From the NCBI RefSeq assembly GCF_004358185.1, contig NZ_SMUV01000062.1:1-64000 (forward strand): 64,000 nucleotides of DNA, given 5' to 3'. The translations under genes and the position numbers were made by a program. The DNA is from Antarcticimicrobium luteum (GTDB taxonomy: Bacteria > Pseudomonadota > Alphaproteobacteria > Rhodobacterales > Rhodobacteraceae). The notes under the pieces are model-generated. The model was not told the DNA's origin. It ran no database searches and worked only from the letters and a program-made list of their open reading frames with translations. Positions 8,721 to 18,141 of this stretch are shown here, one piece after another; the stretch's first letter is position 1, and each line of letters begins with the position of its first letter.

Positions 8721-9113
8721 ATGAACGATCCTATCGGCGATATGCTCACCCGTATCCGCAACTCGCAGATGCGCGGCAAAAGCACCGTGATCACGCCCGC
8801 GTCCAAGCTTCGCGCCTGGGTGCTCGACGTGCTGGCGGACGAAGGCTATATCCGCGGCTATGAAAAGGTGACCGGCGCCAATGGTCACCCGGCGCTGGAA
8901 ATCAGCCTGAAGTACTTCGAAGGCGAACCTGTCATTCGCGAGCTCAAGCGGGTTTCGACCCCTGGCCGCCGCGTCTACATGGGCGTCAAGGACATCCCGT
9001 CGGTCCGTCAGGGCCTGGGCGTGTCGATTGTCTCCACCCCCAAGGGTGTGATGTCGGATGCAAATGCACGGACCGCCAATGTCGGCGGCGAAGTGCTCTG
9101 CACCGTATTCTAA
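8721..9113 (+). CDS. rpsH: 30S ribosomal protein S8
   Basis: This 130-residue S8 has [20 protein letters not shown], the central [20 protein letters not shown], and the C-terminal signature [20 protein letters not shown]8 binds 16S helix 21. In E. coli it represses the spc operon through a site at rplX-rplE; no equivalent site is obvious here by eye. AAGGAG precedes the start. Confidence 0.98.
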   Translation: MNDPIGDMLTRIRNSQMRGKSTVITPASKLRAWVLDVLADEGYIRGYEKVTGANGHPALEISLKYFEGEPVIRELKRVSTPGRRVYMGVKDIPSVRQGLGVSIVSTPKGVMSDANARTANVGGEVLCTVF

Positions 9114-9124
9114 GGAGGTCAGAC

Positions 9125-9658
9125 ATGTCTCGTATCGGAAAACGGCCGGTTGAACTTCCCAGCGGAGTGACTGCCAGCGTGTCGGGCCAGACCGTCGAAG
9201 TAAAGGGGCCGAAAGGCACCCGCAGCTTCAACGCGACCGACGACGTCACCATCACCGTGGAAGACAACCTGGTGAAGATCGAGCCGCGCGGAAAATCCAA
9301 GCGGGCCCGCCAGCAATGGGGGATGTCCCGCACCCAGATCGCCAACCTGGTGACCGGGGTGACCGACGGCTTCAAAAAGGAACTGGAGATCCAGGGCGTG
9401 GGTTACCGAGCGCAGATGCAGGGCAACACCCTGAAGCTGAATCTCGGCCTCAGCCACGACGTGGACTTCGTCGCCCCCGAAGGCGTGACCATCACCGCGC
9501 CCAAGCAAACCGAGATCACCGTCGAAGGTATCGACCAGCAATTGGTCGGCCAGGTTGCGGCGAACATCCGGGAATGGCGCCGCCCCGAACCCTATAAGGG
9601 CAAGGGCATCCGCTATAAGGGCGAGTACATCTTCCGCAAGGAAGGCAAGAAGAAGTAA
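9125..9658 (+). CDS. rplF: 50S ribosomal protein L6
   Basis: This 177-residue L6 has the duplicated L6 fold: [19 protein letters not shown] at the start, [20 protein letters not shown] in the middle, and the C-terminal [21 protein letters not shown]6 lies at the base of the GTPase-associated region near the sarcin-ricin loop. TAAGGAGG precedes its start, a strong Shine-Dalgarno overlapping the rpsH stop. Confidence 0.98.
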   Translation: MSRIGKRPVELPSGVTASVSGQTVEVKGPKGTRSFNATDDVTITVEDNLVKIEPRGKSKRARQQWGMSRTQIANLVTGVTDGFKKELEIQGVGYRAQMQGNTLKLNLGLSHDVDFVAPEGVTITAPKQTEITVEGIDQQLVGQVAANIREWRRPEPYKGKGIRYKGEYIFRKEGKKK

Positions 9659-9669
9659 GGACCGGACAG

Positions 9670-10029
9670 ATGGCAAACAGCAAAAGAACCCTGTTTCTGA
9701 AGCGCCGCCTGCGCGTTCGGAACAAACTTCGCAAGGTCAACGCCGGGCGTCCGCGCCTGAGCGTGCACCGCTCGAACAAGAACATCAGCGTCCAGCTGAT
9801 CGACGATGTTCGTGGCGTGACCCTGGCCTCGGCCTCGACCCTGGAAAAGGATCTGGGCGTTATCGGCAAGAACAACGTCGAGGCGGCCGCCAAGGTCGGC
9901 ACGGCGATTGCCGAGCGCGCCAAGAAGGCCGGCGTCGAAGAGGCCTATTTCGACCGTGGTGGGTTCCTCTACCACGGCAAGGTCAAGGCGCTTGCGGATG
10001 CCGCGCGTGAAGGCGGCCTGAAACTCTAA
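9670..10029 (+). CDS. rplR: 50S ribosomal protein L18
   Basis: This 119-residue L18 begins with a basic segment ([18 protein letters not shown]) and has [20 protein letters not shown] and the C-terminal [21 protein letters not shown]18 carries 5S rRNA into the 50S subunit. AAGGACC precedes the start. A 106-nt spacer with a strong hairpin follows before rpsE. Confidence 0.98.
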   Translation: MANSKRTLFLKRRLRVRNKLRKVNAGRPRLSVHRSNKNISVQLIDDVRGVTLASASTLEKDLGVIGKNNVEAAAKVGTAIAERAKKAGVEEAYFDRGGFLYHGKVKALADAAREGGLKL

Positions 10030-10034
10030 GGTGC

Positions 10035-10058
10035 AGGCGGCCCCCCGCGGGGCCGCCT
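10035..10058 (+). terminator. Perfect 10-bp GC hairpin between rplR and rpsE
   Basis: AGGCGGCCCC (10035-10044) pairs with 10049-10058 around CCGC. No T-run follows, and rpsE and rpmD are essential and co-directional, so this is more likely a partial attenuator or an mRNA processing or stability element than a full terminator. Confidence 0.5.
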
Positions 10059-10135
10059 CGATGATCCGGGGGCGTCCGCGCCCACCTGGATTGATACTCA
10101 GCGGTGCCCCGGCGCCGGTTACGAAGGAGGCCAGA

Positions 10136-10705
10136 ATGGCCAGAGAACCCAATCAGCGGGGCGGACGTCGCGATCGCGACGAGACCCCGGAATTCGCAGA
10201 TCGCCTGGTTGCGATCAACCGTGTGTCGAAAACCGTCAAGGGCGGTAAGCGTTTCGGTTTTGCCGCGCTGGTCGTCGTCGGTGACCAGAAGGGCCGCGTC
10301 GGTTTCGGCAAGGGCAAGGCGAAAGAAGTGCCCGAGGCGATCCGCAAGGCCACCGAGGCCGCCAAGCGCAACATGATCCGCGTGCCGCTGCGTGAGGGCC
10401 GGACCCTGCACCACGACATGCAGGGCCGCTGGGGCGCCGGCAAGGTTGTCATGCGCACCGCGCCGGAAGGCACCGGGATCATCGCCGGTGGTCCGATGCG
10501 CGCCGTGTTCGAGATGCTGGGCATCAAGGACGTGGTGTCGAAGTCGATCGGCTCGCAAAACCCCTACAACATGATCCGCGCCACCCTGAACGGCCTGACG
10601 AAAGAGCAGTCGCCGCGTCTGGTCGCGCAACGCCGCGGCAAGAAGGTGGCCGACATCCTTCCCAAGCGGGAAGAAGCACCCGCCGCCGTCGCAGAGGAGG
10701 CGTAA
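10136..10705 (+). CDS. rpsE: 30S ribosomal protein S5
   Basis: This S5 is 189 residues (E. coli 167), with an N-terminal dsRBD-like domain ([18 protein letters not shown]) and the C-terminal S5 domain ([19 protein letters not shown]). The ATG at 10136 is chosen because AAGGAGG (10124-10130) lies 5 nt before it; an open frame extends upstream to 10031 but is not homologous. S5 affects decoding accuracy and mRNA unwinding. The tail is Ala/Glu-rich (PAAVAEEA). Confidence 0.97.
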   Translation: MAREPNQRGGRRDRDETPEFADRLVAINRVSKTVKGGKRFGFAALVVVGDQKGRVGFGKGKAKEVPEAIRKATEAAKRNMIRVPLREGRTLHHDMQGRWGAGKVVMRTAPEGTGIIAGGPMRAVFEMLGIKDVVSKSIGSQNPYNMIRATLNGLTKEQSPRLVAQRRGKKVADILPKREEAPAAVAEEA

Positions 10706-10708
10706 CCC

Positions 10709-10897
10709 ATGGCCAAGACCATCGTTGTCAAACAGATCGGCTCGCCGATCCGCCGCCCGGAAAAACAGCGTCAGACGCTGATCGGGCTGGGCCTGAACAA
10801 GATGCACAAGACCCGCGAGCTGGAGGATACCCCCGCGATCCGCGGCATGGTCAACAAGATCCCGCATCTGGTGCAAATCATCGAAGAGCGCGACTGA
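10709..10897 (+). CDS. rpmD: 50S ribosomal protein L30
   Basis: This 62-residue protein has the L30 signature [20 protein letters not shown] and [20 protein letters not shown]. It lies 3 nt after rpsE and is the last ribosomal-protein gene of the window. rplO and secY normally follow, but here a strong terminator follows and no such gene appears in the next 53 kb. Confidence 0.97.
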   Translation: MAKTIVVKQIGSPIRRPEKQRQTLIGLGLNKMHKTRELEDTPAIRGMVNKIPHLVQIIEERD

Positions 10898-10918
10898 GCC
10901 TCTCTCGATAGTCAAATG

Positions 10919-10949
10919 AAACGCCCCGGTCGAAAGGCCGGGGCGTTTT
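10919..10949 (+). terminator. Strong intrinsic terminator after rpmD
   Basis: A 13-bp stem (10919-10931 with 10936-10948, one G-U) closes on GAAA and ends in TTTT. It ends the ribosomal-protein transcript. The 230 nt from here to the end of hyuB hold no gene or clear signal that I can identify. Confidence 0.92.
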
Positions 10950-11179
10950 GCGTTGTGGGGAGTTTTCCGGGCGGAGTGTACGGTTCAAAGGCGCGTGACG
11001 GGCCGGCGGAAGCCCGGATTGGGGAGTCTTCGGGCGAAATCGTACAGATACGAAAATGGGGTTTCCCCCACCCAGATCACAGAGCAAGCCGCGCAAGTGC
11101 CGGACCGGGGGCTGGCGCTGAAACGGTCGTTCTGTTCACTTTATGGCAGTCAAATTCGGAAGAAATCTGATTGGTGCGC

Positions 11180-12997
11180 CTACGTTTCCCAAGCGCCAGA
11201 CCGTGGGGACGGTCCGGCGCATGCGCGGCGCCCTTCGGGCTTGATTCCGCGCAGGGGGCTTTCGCCGCGCAGCCGTTCAGTTTCCGTTTCATCGACCTTC
11301 GGCGGGGTTCCCTTGAGCACCACGCCGAACAACTCGGCGGCCTGCTCCGGCGTGTAACGGCCCATCTCCACGTCATAGCGCACCGCGTCCGGCGCGCGGG
11401 TGAACGGGTCGCCATAACCGCCGCCGCCGGGGGTGCGCACATGCACCCGGTCGCCGGGGGCGAGCGGGATGTCCTGATCCTTGGAGAGGTGCGGCGGGGT
11501 GTAGGGGGTGCCGCCGCGCCAGACGGTCACCTTGTTCACCGCACCGTCACTGCCGCCCAGCACCCCCTGGGGGCCGCTGCGGCCGTGGTCCATCACGAAA
11601 CTTGCGCGGGCGTCGCCGCGGCGCAGTTCGACCTCGTAGTCGAGGCCGAAGCCGCCACGGTGCCGCCCCGCGCCGCCGGAGCCCTCGTGCAGGGCGTAGC
11701 GGTGGTAGAGCACCGGGAAGGCCTGTTCCATGATCTCGACCGGCGGGGCCTTGGAAATGCCGATGGTGGAGCAGCCGTTGGACAGGCCGTCGTGATCGGC
11801 ATTGCCGCCGTAGCCGCCGCCTGAAATCTGGTACATCACGAAATCGCGCCCGCGCGCCGGGTCGTGGCCGCCGAGGGCGAAATTGCCGCTGGTGCCCGCA
11901 GGCGCGGCGGTGACGCGATCGGGCAGGGGGGCGACGAGGGCGGCAAAGACCGCCTCGGCGATGCGTTGGGAGACCTCCGCCGCGCAGCCGGAGACCGGGC
12001 GGGGGTATTGCGCGTCGAGGAAGGTGCCCTCGATGCCGGTGACATGCAGCGGTTCGAAGGCGCCGGCGCTCATCGGCACCTCGGGGAAGATGTGGCGCAT
12101 GGCGAGATAGACCGCGCTGAGCGTGGTGGCGCGGACGGAGTTCATCGGCCCGGCGCAGGGGGCGCTGGAGCCGGTGAAATCGAAGGTCAGCGCGTCGCCC
12201 TTGCGGGTGACGGTCAGGGCGATCTTCAGCGGTTCGTTCACCACGCCGTCGCTGTCGATCCAGGCGGTGGCGGGATAGCTGCCCTCGGGGATGTCGGCGA
12301 TGAAGGCGCGCATCTGGGTGGCGGCACGGCGGCGCAGTTCGGCGATCGCCTCGGTCACCGTGGCGTCGCCATATCGGTCCATCAACTCGTTCAGCCGCGC
12401 CTCGCCCACCAGCAGGGCGGCGGCCTGCGCCTTCACATCGCCGATGCGCTGGTCGGCGACGCGGATGTTGGAGCAGATGATGGCATAGATCTCCTGATCC
12501 ATCTCGCCCTGTTTGAACAGGCGCACCGGCGGCAGGCGCAGCCCCTCCTGCTCAACGGCGGTGGCCGAGGCGGAGAAGCCGCCGGGGACGGAGCCGCCGG
12601 TATCGGGCCAGTGGCCGGTGTTGGAGAGCCAGCAGTAAAGCGCGCCGTTCCGGTAGAACGGCATGGCAAAACGCACGTCCATCAGGTGGGTGCCGCCGAG
12701 GTAGGGGTCGTTGACGATATAGATGTCGCCCGGCTGCGGCGCCGGGGTGATCCCGGCGCTAATCCGTTCGATCAGCTGCCGGGTGGAGTCCTGCATGGTG
12801 CCGACGAAGACCGGCAGGCCCTGCGCCCCCTGCGCGATCAGCGCACCGTCTGCGGCGGCATAGATGCCGTCGGAGCGGTCGTTGGCCTCGGCGATCACCG
12901 GCGAGAAGGCGGCGCGGGAAAAGCTGAGGTCCATCTCGTCACAGACCTGTTGCAGACCGGCCTGGATGACCGAGAGGGTGACGGGATCGAGGATCAT
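11180..12997 (-). CDS. hyuB: Hydantoinase/oxoprolinase subunit B family protein
   Basis: This 605-residue protein matches the HyuB family (hydantoinase B / N-methylhydantoinase). The N-terminus MILDPVTLSVIQAGLQQVCD, DIYIVNDPYLGGTHLMD with likely metal-binding Asp/His, and the glycine-rich C-terminal PGGGGYGDP segment are typical. With HyuA it would carry out ATP-dependent ring opening of hydantoins or 5-oxoproline, or act as an acetone-carboxylase-like enzyme; the exact substrate cannot be read from sequence. It is cytosolic. It overlaps hyuA by 4 nt (ATGA) and is the second gene of that operon. Confidence 0.9.
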   Translation of the reverse strand: MILDPVTLSVIQAGLQQVCDEMDLSFSRAAFSPVIAEANDRSDGIYAAADGALIAQGAQGLPVFVGTMQDSTRQLIERISAGITPAPQPGDIYIVNDPYLGGTHLMDVRFAMPFYRNGALYCWLSNTGHWPDTGGSVPGGFSASATAVEQEGLRLPPVRLFKQGEMDQEIYAIICSNIRVADQRIGDVKAQAAALLVGEARLNELMDRYGDATVTEAIAELRRRAATQMRAFIADIPEGSYPATAWIDSDGVVNEPLKIALTVTRKGDALTFDFTGSSAPCAGPMNSVRATTLSAVYLAMRHIFPEVPMSAGAFEPLHVTGIEGTFLDAQYPRPVSGCAAEVSQRIAEAVFAALVAPLPDRVTAAPAGTSGNFALGGHDPARGRDFVMYQISGGGYGGNADHDGLSNGCSTIGISKAPPVEIMEQAFPVLYHRYALHEGSGGAGRHRGGFGLDYEVELRRGDARASFVMDHGRSGPQGVLGGSDGAVNKVTVWRGGTPYTPPHLSKDQDIPLAPGDRVHVRTPGGGGYGDPFTRAPDAVRYDVEMGRYTPEQAAELFGVVLKGTPPKVDETETERLRGESPLRGIKPEGRRACAGPSPRSGAWET

Positions 12998-15069
12998 GCA
13001 TCCGCTCCGATTTCGACGATGATATTGCCGTCGGCGTCACCGGTGGCGCGGTCGCCCGGCTCGATCAGCAGGGTGGTGTCCATCTGCTGGACGATGGCGG
13101 GGCCGGTGATCGTGAAGCCTTGGGGCAGGTGGTCGCGCCAGTAGACGGGGGTGTCGTGCCAATCGCCGCCCGCGTCGCCGCTGGCGAACCAGACCGGGCG
13201 GCGGGAGAGGAGGGCGTCGTCCAGCGTCGCCCTGCGCTCGCCCGGGTCGATCAGGGCGGAGAGGTCAAGCTCGGCCCGCGCGCCGATGACCGAACAGTTG
13301 GCGTTGACCAGATTGGCGCGGATGTCCGACAGCGCCACGCGGAAGCGGTTGAAATAGGCCGTCTCAAAAAGCTGTTGCAGGGTCTCGGTGTCGACGTCCG
13401 GCCGCTCCAGCGGCACGCGCAGCAGGTGGGTCTGCCCCTGAAACTGCATATCAACGCTGTAGAGGTGGCGGATGCTGCGGATTTCGATCCGTTCCTTGCC
13501 GATCAGCGCCTCGCCCTCCGCCGCCTGTTCGGCGAAGACGCGGTGCAGGTCGGCGGGGTCGAGGCTGTGCAGCGGCTTGTTGAGCGTGGTCACGAAGTCA
13601 TGGCGCAGGTCGGCCACCACGCAGCCCAATGCGTTGGTGATGCCGGGGCGGGCGGGGACAAGAACCTTGGGAATCGACAGCTCCCGCGCGAGGGCCGTGG
13701 CGTGCAGCGGACCGGCTCCGCCGAAGGCGAAGAGGGCGAAGTCGCGCGGGTCGGCCCCCAGCGAGACCGAGACCATGCGGATGGCGCCGGCCATCTTGGT
13801 ATTGGCGACGCGGATGACGGCGGCGGCGGCCTCTGTCGCGCCGAGGCCCAGCGGCGTGCCGAGATCGCGGGCGAAGACCTCGCGCACATGGTCGATGGAG
13901 ATGCCGCCCTCCACCGCGTTGAGGCCCGCCGGATCGAGCCGGCCCAGCAGCAGGTTGGCATCCGAGATCGTCGGGCTTTCACCGCCGCGGCCATAGCAGA
14001 TCGGGCCGGGCATGGCGCCCGCGCTTTGCGGGCCGACCTCCAAGAGCCCTGCCGGGGTCACCCGCGCGATGGAGCCGCCGCCGGCACCGACGGTGCGCAC
14101 ATCGACCATCGGCACATGGATCGGCATGGCGTATTCGATCTCGATCTCGTTCGAGACGGTGGGCTCGGCCCCGCGGATCAGGGCGACGTCGGTGGAGGTG
14201 CCGCCCATGTCGTAGGTGATCAGGTTTTCATGGCCCGAACGGCGCCCGGTATAGGCGGCGGCCATCACGCCGGAGGCGGGGCCGGACATCACCGTTTTTG
14301 CCGCCTCCAGCGCCACGCGGGAGGCTGAGACCATGCCCCCGTTGCCGTTCATCACCAGCACCTCGCCGGCATAGCCGCCTGCCGTCAGATGGTCGGTGAG
14401 GCGGCGGATATAGCGGGCGAGCAGGGGTTGCACCGAGGCATTGACGGCGGCGGTCACGCCACGCTCGAACTCGCGGCTTTCCGACAGCAGGGCGTGGCCC
14501 ATGGTGATGTGATCGTTGGGCCAGATCTCTCGCAGGATCTCGGCGGCGCGAAGTTCGTGGGCGGGGTTGGCATAGGCGTGGAGGAAGTGGATCACCAGCG
14601 CCTCACAGCCCTGATCTACGAGCTGTTCGCCGGCGGCGCGCAGGGCCTCCTCGTCGAGCGGGGTGAGGACCGCGCCGGTGGCATCCATCCGTTCGGGCAC
14701 TTCAAGACGCAGGTTGCGGGGGATGATCGGGGTGAAATCACCCTTCATCCCGTAGGCTTGCGGCCGGGTGCGGCGACCCAGTTCCAGCACGTCGCGGAAG
14801 CCCCGGGTGGTGATCAGCCCGGTTTTTGACAGCTTGCGCTCCAGCACCGCGTTGGTGGTGGTGGTGGTGCCGTGCACGATCAGTCCCAGCGCGGCCAGGT
14901 CGCAGCCGGCCTCGCGCAGCGCGTTCAGCACGCCCCTGGCCTGGTTGTCGAGGGTGCTGGCGACCTTGGCCAGCCGCACCCGCCCGGTTGCGGGATCAAG
15001 CTCCACCAGATCGGTAAAGGTTCCGCCCACATCGACGCCGACCACCGCCCCCGAGGTTTCGCCTGTCAT
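12994..15069 (-). CDS. hyuA: Hydantoinase/oxoprolinase subunit A family protein
   Basis: This 691-residue protein has the actin-like ATPase N-terminus VGVDVGGTFTDLVELD (about residues 9-24), then HGTTTTTNAVLERK and TYDMGGTSTDVALI, the phosphate-binding loops of the HyuA family. It supplies ATP-driven activation for the HyuAB enzyme. The start at 15069 (MTGETSG) is chosen because the family begins here and ACGGAG lies upstream; the frame stays open 74 codons further but that part is not homologous. A perfect palindrome (15084-15101) lies 14 nt upstream of the start, suggesting repressor control. Confidence 0.92.
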   Translation of the reverse strand: MTGETSGAVVGVDVGGTFTDLVELDPATGRVRLAKVASTLDNQARGVLNALREAGCDLAALGLIVHGTTTTTNAVLERKLSKTGLITTRGFRDVLELGRRTRPQAYGMKGDFTPIIPRNLRLEVPERMDATGAVLTPLDEEALRAAGEQLVDQGCEALVIHFLHAYANPAHELRAAEILREIWPNDHITMGHALLSESREFERGVTAAVNASVQPLLARYIRRLTDHLTAGGYAGEVLVMNGNGGMVSASRVALEAAKTVMSGPASGVMAAAYTGRRSGHENLITYDMGGTSTDVALIRGAEPTVSNEIEIEYAMPIHVPMVDVRTVGAGGGSIARVTPAGLLEVGPQSAGAMPGPICYGRGGESPTISDANLLLGRLDPAGLNAVEGGISIDHVREVFARDLGTPLGLGATEAAAAVIRVANTKMAGAIRMVSVSLGADPRDFALFAFGGAGPLHATALARELSIPKVLVPARPGITNALGCVVADLRHDFVTTLNKPLHSLDPADLHRVFAEQAAEGEALIGKERIEIRSIRHLYSVDMQFQGQTHLLRVPLERPDVDTETLQQLFETAYFNRFRVALSDIRANLVNANCSVIGARAELDLSALIDPGERRATLDDALLSRRPVWFASGDAGGDWHDTPVYWRDHLPQGFTITGPAIVQQMDTTLLIEPGDRATGDADGNIIVEIGADA

Positions 15070-15083
15070 GTCCGCTCCGTCAA

Positions 15084-15101
15084 ATTTGTTCGCAGACAAA
15101 T
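15084..15101. promoter_or_regulatory. Palindromic operator candidate upstream of hyuA
   Basis: ATTTGT (15084-15089) and ACAAAT (15096-15101) form a perfect inverted repeat around TCGCAG. It lies between the hyuA start and the divergent membrane-protein gene at 15240, the usual place for a dimeric repressor site. The regulator family is unknown and no regulator gene is adjacent. Confidence 0.5.
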
Positions 15102-15239
15102 GATCGTCGCAACCGGACGGCACTGTCAACGGCGCGCCGTTGCGGCATCGCGGCGATGCGGGTGCGGAAAATGCGGGTGCGGGCGACTTTGGCGGCGCAA
15201 GCGGCTTTCCTTCGCAGGGCGCATCGGTAATATCGCGCC

Positions 15240-16655
15240 ATGAAAGCACCCTTAGATACAGGCGGTATCCGGGCGGCGGCGCGGCTTGCACTTGCGGCCG
15301 GGCTGGTCGTTGCGGGCGCCGGCGCGGCGCTGGCCCACGCCACCGAGGGGGGGCTGGTGCTGCTCTTGCCCACCGATTTCTATACCGCCGCGGGGGCCTC
15401 GGCGGTGGCGCTGACCGTGGTGCTGATGGCGGTGCTGCCCGAGCCGGTGCTGGCGCGGATCTTCGCCCCCCTGCTGTTGCTGCGACTGCCGCGCACGCGC
15501 GCGCCGGAGATCACCAGCATGCTGGTCGCGCTGGTGTTCCTGTCGCTGGTCTGGACCGGCCTGTCGGGGTCGCGCGATCCGATGGAAAACCCGCTGTCGC
15601 TGGGGATCTGGACCGGGTTCTGGATCATCATCGTCACGGTTCAGGGGGTTGCCTTCGACATCTGGCGCTGGGTCAATCCCTGGGCCGGGCCGGTGTCCAT
15701 GCTGCGGGGGCTGGGGCTGCGCCCGGTGCTGCATCTGCCGGTGCGTCTGGGCTATGGGCCGGCGATCGTCACCTTTCTGGCCTTCGCCGCCTTTCTGATG
15801 GCCGATCCGGCCCCGGCCGATCCCGGGCGTCTGGCGGTGTTCGGCGGCGTCTACTGGCTGGTCAATCTGCTGGCGGCGCTGATCTTTGGTCCGCGCTGGC
15901 TACGCCGGGGCGAGGGGATCACGCTGCTGATGCGCAGCTATGCGCGGATGAGCCTGGTGGCGCGGCGCGGCGGGCGGCTGACGCTGGGTCTGAACGGCTG
16001 GCAGCTGCTGCGCGGCCGGGTGCCGCGCGGCGGCTGGGCGGTGTTCGTGCTGGTGATCCTGGCCTGCGGCAGTTTCGACGGGGTGAACGAGACCTTCTGG
16101 TGGCTGGGCGTGCTGGGGGTCAACCCGCTGGAGTTTCCGGGCCGCTCGGCGGTGGTCTGGCAGAACCTGGCGGGCCTGGCGGCGGCGAATGCGCTGTTGC
16201 TGGGGATTTTCGCGGGAACGGTCAAGGCGGGGCTGATGCTGAACCGGTCCGCGTTGCCGCTGGCCGAGGCGGTGCGGCTGTTCGCGCCGACGATCCTGCC
16301 GATCGCGCTGGGGTATCACATCGCCCATTATTACACCGCCTTTCTGGTCGAGGGACAGTATCTCTGGGCGATGCTGGAGGAGGTGGCGGGCAATTCCCAT
16401 CAGGGACACGGGCACGGGGATCACATCACCACCGGGTTCTTCAATACCACCGAGACCATGCGCCGGATCTGGCTGACCCAGGCGGCGGCGGTGGTTGTGG
16501 GCCATGTGATCGCGGTGATGCTGGCCCATGCGGTGGCGCTGAAGGTGTTCGGCGGCGCCCGGCGCGCGCTGCTCAGCCAGGCGCCGCTGGCGCTGTTCAT
16601 GATCGGTTACACGTTTTTCGGACTTTGGTTGCTGGCCTCGCCGCGCGGGGTTTGA
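15240..16655 (+). CDS. Polytopic membrane protein, function unknown
   Basis: This 471-residue protein is mostly hydrophobic, with a cleavable-looking N-terminal segment ending AAALA and about ten to twelve membrane spans. Distinctive parts are DIWRWVNPWAGP in a central loop, YHIAHYYTAFLVEGQY, and a His-rich loop HQGHGHGDH before the last spans, which could bind metal. It resembles membrane proteins that databases label fenitrothion hydrolase, but I hold that loosely, and the label does not establish activity here. It is divergent from hyuA and precedes the ABC importer, so transport or processing of the same substrate is possible. No strong Shine-Dalgarno is seen. Confidence 0.6.
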   Translation: MKAPLDTGGIRAAARLALAAGLVVAGAGAALAHATEGGLVLLLPTDFYTAAGASAVALTVVLMAVLPEPVLARIFAPLLLLRLPRTRAPEITSMLVALVFLSLVWTGLSGSRDPMENPLSLGIWTGFWIIIVTVQGVAFDIWRWVNPWAGPVSMLRGLGLRPVLHLPVRLGYGPAIVTFLAFAAFLMADPAPADPGRLAVFGGVYWLVNLLAALIFGPRWLRRGEGITLLMRSYARMSLVARRGGRLTLGLNGWQLLRGRVPRGGWAVFVLVILACGSFDGVNETFWWLGVLGVNPLEFPGRSAVVWQNLAGLAAANALLLGIFAGTVKAGLMLNRSALPLAEAVRLFAPTILPIALGYHIAHYYTAFLVEGQYLWAMLEEVAGNSHQGHGHGDHITTGFFNTTETMRRIWLTQAAAVVVGHVIAVMLAHAVALKVFGGARRALLSQAPLALFMIGYTFFGLWLLASPRGV

Positions 16656-16766
16656 GCGAACCGCAAAAAACTGGACAGAAGGGCGGCGCCTTTGCACAGT
16701 AGAGCCAATCATGGCCAAGCCATAATGGCCGCAAGAGGCGCCCGTGTCACAAATGAGGGAAGTGCG

Positions 16767-18059
16767 ATGACCACCAGGACCACCAAACAGACGGGAACCA
16801 CGCGCCGAGGCGCGCTCAAGACATTGGCCGCAGGCGCTGCGGCGACCAGCCTGCCGCTCTGGGCGCGCTATGCCGAGGCGCAGACATCCGAGCCGATCCG
16901 CGTCGGGTTCCAGATGCACCGCACCGGCATCGGCGCCGCCTATGGCCGCTGGTACGGGCGCACCACCGAGGCTGCGGCGCGGCTGATCAACGAGGCCGGC
17001 GGCATCAATGGCCGGCCGCTGGAGATCGTGGTCGAGGACGACGGCACCGATCCCAAGCGCGGCGCCGAGGTGGTCGAGAAATTCGCCACGCAGCACAACT
17101 GCGACGTCGGCTACGGCACGCTGTTTTCGCATGTGGTCGCCGGCTCGGCCCCCCGCGCGGGCGAGCTGAAGCTGCCCTATTTCGTGGTCTCCGAGGGCCA
17201 TCACGTGGCCTCGGGCGCGCTGAACCGCTATACCGTTCAGCCTGGCATCACCGACGTGAAAAGCCAGGTGCAGGCGATGGCGCCCTTTGTGGCGGCCAAC
17301 CTCGGGAAGAAGGTCACGATGATCTTTCCCGACTATGCCTTTGGCCACGATCACCGCGACTTCTTCTCGGCGGCGATCGAGGCGCAGGGCGGCGAGGTGG
17401 TGGCCAAGCTGGCGATCCCGCCGACCGAGACCAGCTTTACCAAGTATTTCCCCAAGATCCCGCGCGAGACCGAGGTGATCTATCACGTGATGGTGGGGCC
17501 GGCGGTGCTGACCTTTGTCAAGGAAATGGGTGAGTTTTTCGGGCCGAGCCGCCCCGAGATCTTTGGCTTTATCGACAGCCTGGAGGCGGTGGACATTTCC
17601 AGCCCGGGGCTGGAGTTCCTCGAAGGCACCTATTTCTGGGAAGGCATGCCGCGCTATGCGCAGGCCGACCAGTCGCCCTATGACAAGTTCTACCGCGAAC
17701 AGGTGGGGGTCGACGACAAGGGGGCCTCGCTGAGCGATGCCAAGGATGTGTCGACGTTTGCCCATATGTTCGGCTGCTGGGAGACGCTTTATGTCATCAA
17801 GGCCGGGATGGAGGCGGCGGGCTACAAGGGGCCGCAGGACCGTCAGGCGCTGATCGAGGCGGTCGAGGCGATGACCGAGATGCCGCATTCGAACGAGCAT
17901 CCGCAGGGCGCCAAGGTGTTCAACGGCAAGACCCACCAGGTGTTCGGCCCGCAATACATCAGCAAGCTGGAGGGCGGCATGCTGAAGGTGCAGCACACCA
18001 CGTCGATCGAGGAAGGTTTCTATCCCGACGAGGTGGATTACACCAAGATGTCGTTCTGA
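16767..18059 (+). CDS. ABC transporter substrate-binding protein, HAAT type (LivJ/UrtA-like)
   Basis: This 430-residue periplasmic binding protein starts with a twin-arginine signal peptide (TTRRGALKTLAAGAAATSLP, ending around AEAQ). The mature part begins PIRVGFQMHRTGIGAAYG and has GGINGRPLEIVVEDDGTDPK, typical of type I binding proteins for branched-chain amino acids, amides and urea. ATG 16767 is preceded by GAGGGA. A Tat signal suggests folding in the cytoplasm before export. It heads a five-gene importer, and the hyuAB neighbour suggests an amide or ureide ligand rather than leucine. Confidence 0.9.
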   Translation: MTTRTTKQTGTTRRGALKTLAAGAAATSLPLWARYAEAQTSEPIRVGFQMHRTGIGAAYGRWYGRTTEAAARLINEAGGINGRPLEIVVEDDGTDPKRGAEVVEKFATQHNCDVGYGTLFSHVVAGSAPRAGELKLPYFVVSEGHHVASGALNRYTVQPGITDVKSQVQAMAPFVAANLGKKVTMIFPDYAFGHDHRDFFSAAIEAQGGEVVAKLAIPPTETSFTKYFPKIPRETEVIYHVMVGPAVLTFVKEMGEFFGPSRPEIFGFIDSLEAVDISSPGLEFLEGTYFWEGMPRYAQADQSPYDKFYREQVGVDDKGASLSDAKDVSTFAHMFGCWETLYVIKAGMEAAGYKGPQDRQALIEAVEAMTEMPHSNEHPQGAKVFNGKTHQVFGPQYISKLEGGMLKVQHTTSIEEGFYPDEVDYTKMSF

Positions 18060-18141
18060 TCGGTCGGGGGCCGGCCGTGCCGCGATTGAACTCTGGCGCG
18101 GGCGGCCCTTCCGGCCTGCGGGATCTGGACTGTTCTGACTG

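Noticed and set aside
15070-15291. 74-codon N-terminal extension of HyuA
   Set aside because: It is not homologous to the family and would run through the palindrome and promoter region.
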